From NCBI GenBank assembly GCA_958496175.1, contig OY292276.1:19672001-19736000 (forward strand): a stretch of 64,000 nucleotides of DNA. The letters are read 5' to 3'. Positions 62,901 to 64,000 of this stretch are shown here, in pieces. The stretch's first letter is position 1; every line of letters begins with the position of its first letter. The notes beneath the pieces were generated by a model. That model saw nothing but the letters and a program-made list of their open reading frames with translations. It ran no database searches and was not told the origin of the DNA. The position numbers were made by a program, and so were the translations under genes. The stretch is from Sisyra terminalis (Eukaryota; Arthropoda; Insecta; Neuroptera; Sisyridae).

Positions 62901-64000
62901 AAGTACGATTTTTTGTGTTTAAAATTTTTTGAAGTTGGTTTAGTACGACTAGGTTAAGTTTAAGATACCAAATTTAAATTTTTATTTTTAACTAGTTACA
63001 TAACAACTAAATTCTACTTAATTTTGATGTTTCTAATTTAATTCAGGCATTGATTAAAATGTTTTATTTGTAAGCCCCACCATTTTTGATGGTCGCCACT
63101 TGAATAAAATTAATTATTTGTTTACAATATATCCTGAAGATATAGATAAAAGTTATGAAAAATTTAAACTAAAAATGATAATGCTCTATAGAAATAACAA
63201 ATTATTATAATTTTTAAATATTTTAATGAAATTCAACAAAAATGTGTATTTACGATAATAAGTACAACAAAAAAAAATAACGTTCATATCAAATTTTGCC
63301 ACTGTACATCATTTTAATTTAAAAACAAAACGGATTTTTAGTATCTAATCAATAATGGTAGCAGTAAATTTTATAAAAATAACTGAAATAATGGAAGTAC
63401 TACCCAAATATATAAACGAAAATTTTTGATTGTGTGAAATTTGAAAGCGTTTTTTTCCAAATTTAATATAACTTATCATAAAACTATGAAAATAAAATTG
63501 CTCTATGAATCGAAACTATATTTATTGTCAAAATCATTACTTTAGAAGTTTATATATTTAAAATATTAATTTCGTTTTGTAAAAATATTTTCTTTACAAG
63601 CTTTCCAAATGTACTAATCTTCAACGATTGAAAATTTTTGAAACGTTTCTTTTTTAATTTCCCGAAGTGTAATTAAAAATTTAATTCATCATTAATGAAA
63701 TCACGCATTTAGATAATGTAATGATGTTGGCTATGTAAAATCTATAAAAAATTAAATCCGCCTACGTATTTCGTAATCACTGCTTGACGCAATCAAATCT
63801 AATAACTGCAAGATTTAATTGAGTTAAAATTCAATTAATAGAATATCATTGTTACGATTGTTGGAGATTTCAATAAACTATCAAACCAACGTCATCAAAT
63901 GTCGTCAATAAATACATATTCCAATGAGCTTTCTTATTGTATAACGATTAAAATTTTATTACTAAAAAAATACTCTTTTAATTGTCAGGAAAGGAATGCA
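62901..64000. other. AT-rich DNA to window end
   Basis: No gene or element recognised. Confidence 0.4.

Noticed and set aside
1..64000. CRISPR arrays, rRNA genes, intact tRNA genes, prokaryotic operons.
   Set aside because: No regularly spaced repeats, no rRNA cores and no closed tRNA cloverleaf were found; spliced genes show a eukaryotic genome.

Overview
This is a very AT-rich stretch of a metazoan nuclear genome, almost certainly an insect. Three interrupted protein genes use canonical GT-AG introns. The shortest introns are 53-87 bp, as is common in insects. The remaining sequence is intergenic or intronic DNA carrying decayed transposable elements. Nothing in the window looks prokaryotic, viral or organellar. 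I cannot fix the insect order from sequence alone.

Layout. 1-17.6 kb is gene-poor. It holds a broken THAP-domain relic (887-1048), the 3' end of a dead non-LTR retrotransposon (about 9.46-10.02 kb), a short CpG-rich islet (10.89-10.99 kb) and a compound hairpin (12.32-12.42 kb). 17.6-18.75 kb is the minus-strand gene for the mitochondrial matrix protein p32/C1QBP (five exons, 270 aa), with an NRF-1/EWG-like site just upstream. 19.3-22 kb holds a degenerate dispersed repeat and a foldback MITE. 23.58-27.29 kb is a minus-strand gene for a 705-aa acidic, coiled-coil nuclear-type protein ending in a MYND zinc finger. Its first coding exon may still be missing.

27.3-46.4 kb has no certain gene. 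It contains a second non-LTR relic, a Tc1/mariner transposase relic, two CpG-rich islets (31.95 and 41.9 kb) that could be promoters, a 499-bp inverted-duplication element and a tRNA-like or SINE-like stretch. 46.45-47.68 kb is a minus-strand THAP zinc-finger gene whose apparent stop overlaps a strong splice donor, so the protein may continue in another exon. 48-64 kb has no certain gene. Two short conserved-looking open stretches on the minus strand (about 56.1 and 59.6 kb) could be exons of a long gene, and several repeats are present.

The three genes do not form an operon or an obvious pathway. P32 acts in mitochondria, and the other two look like nuclear regulators. I found no convincing new multi-gene system. 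The most checkable novelties are the undefined 3' end of the THAP gene, the unidentified MYND protein, the isolated CpG islets and the orphan candidate exons.
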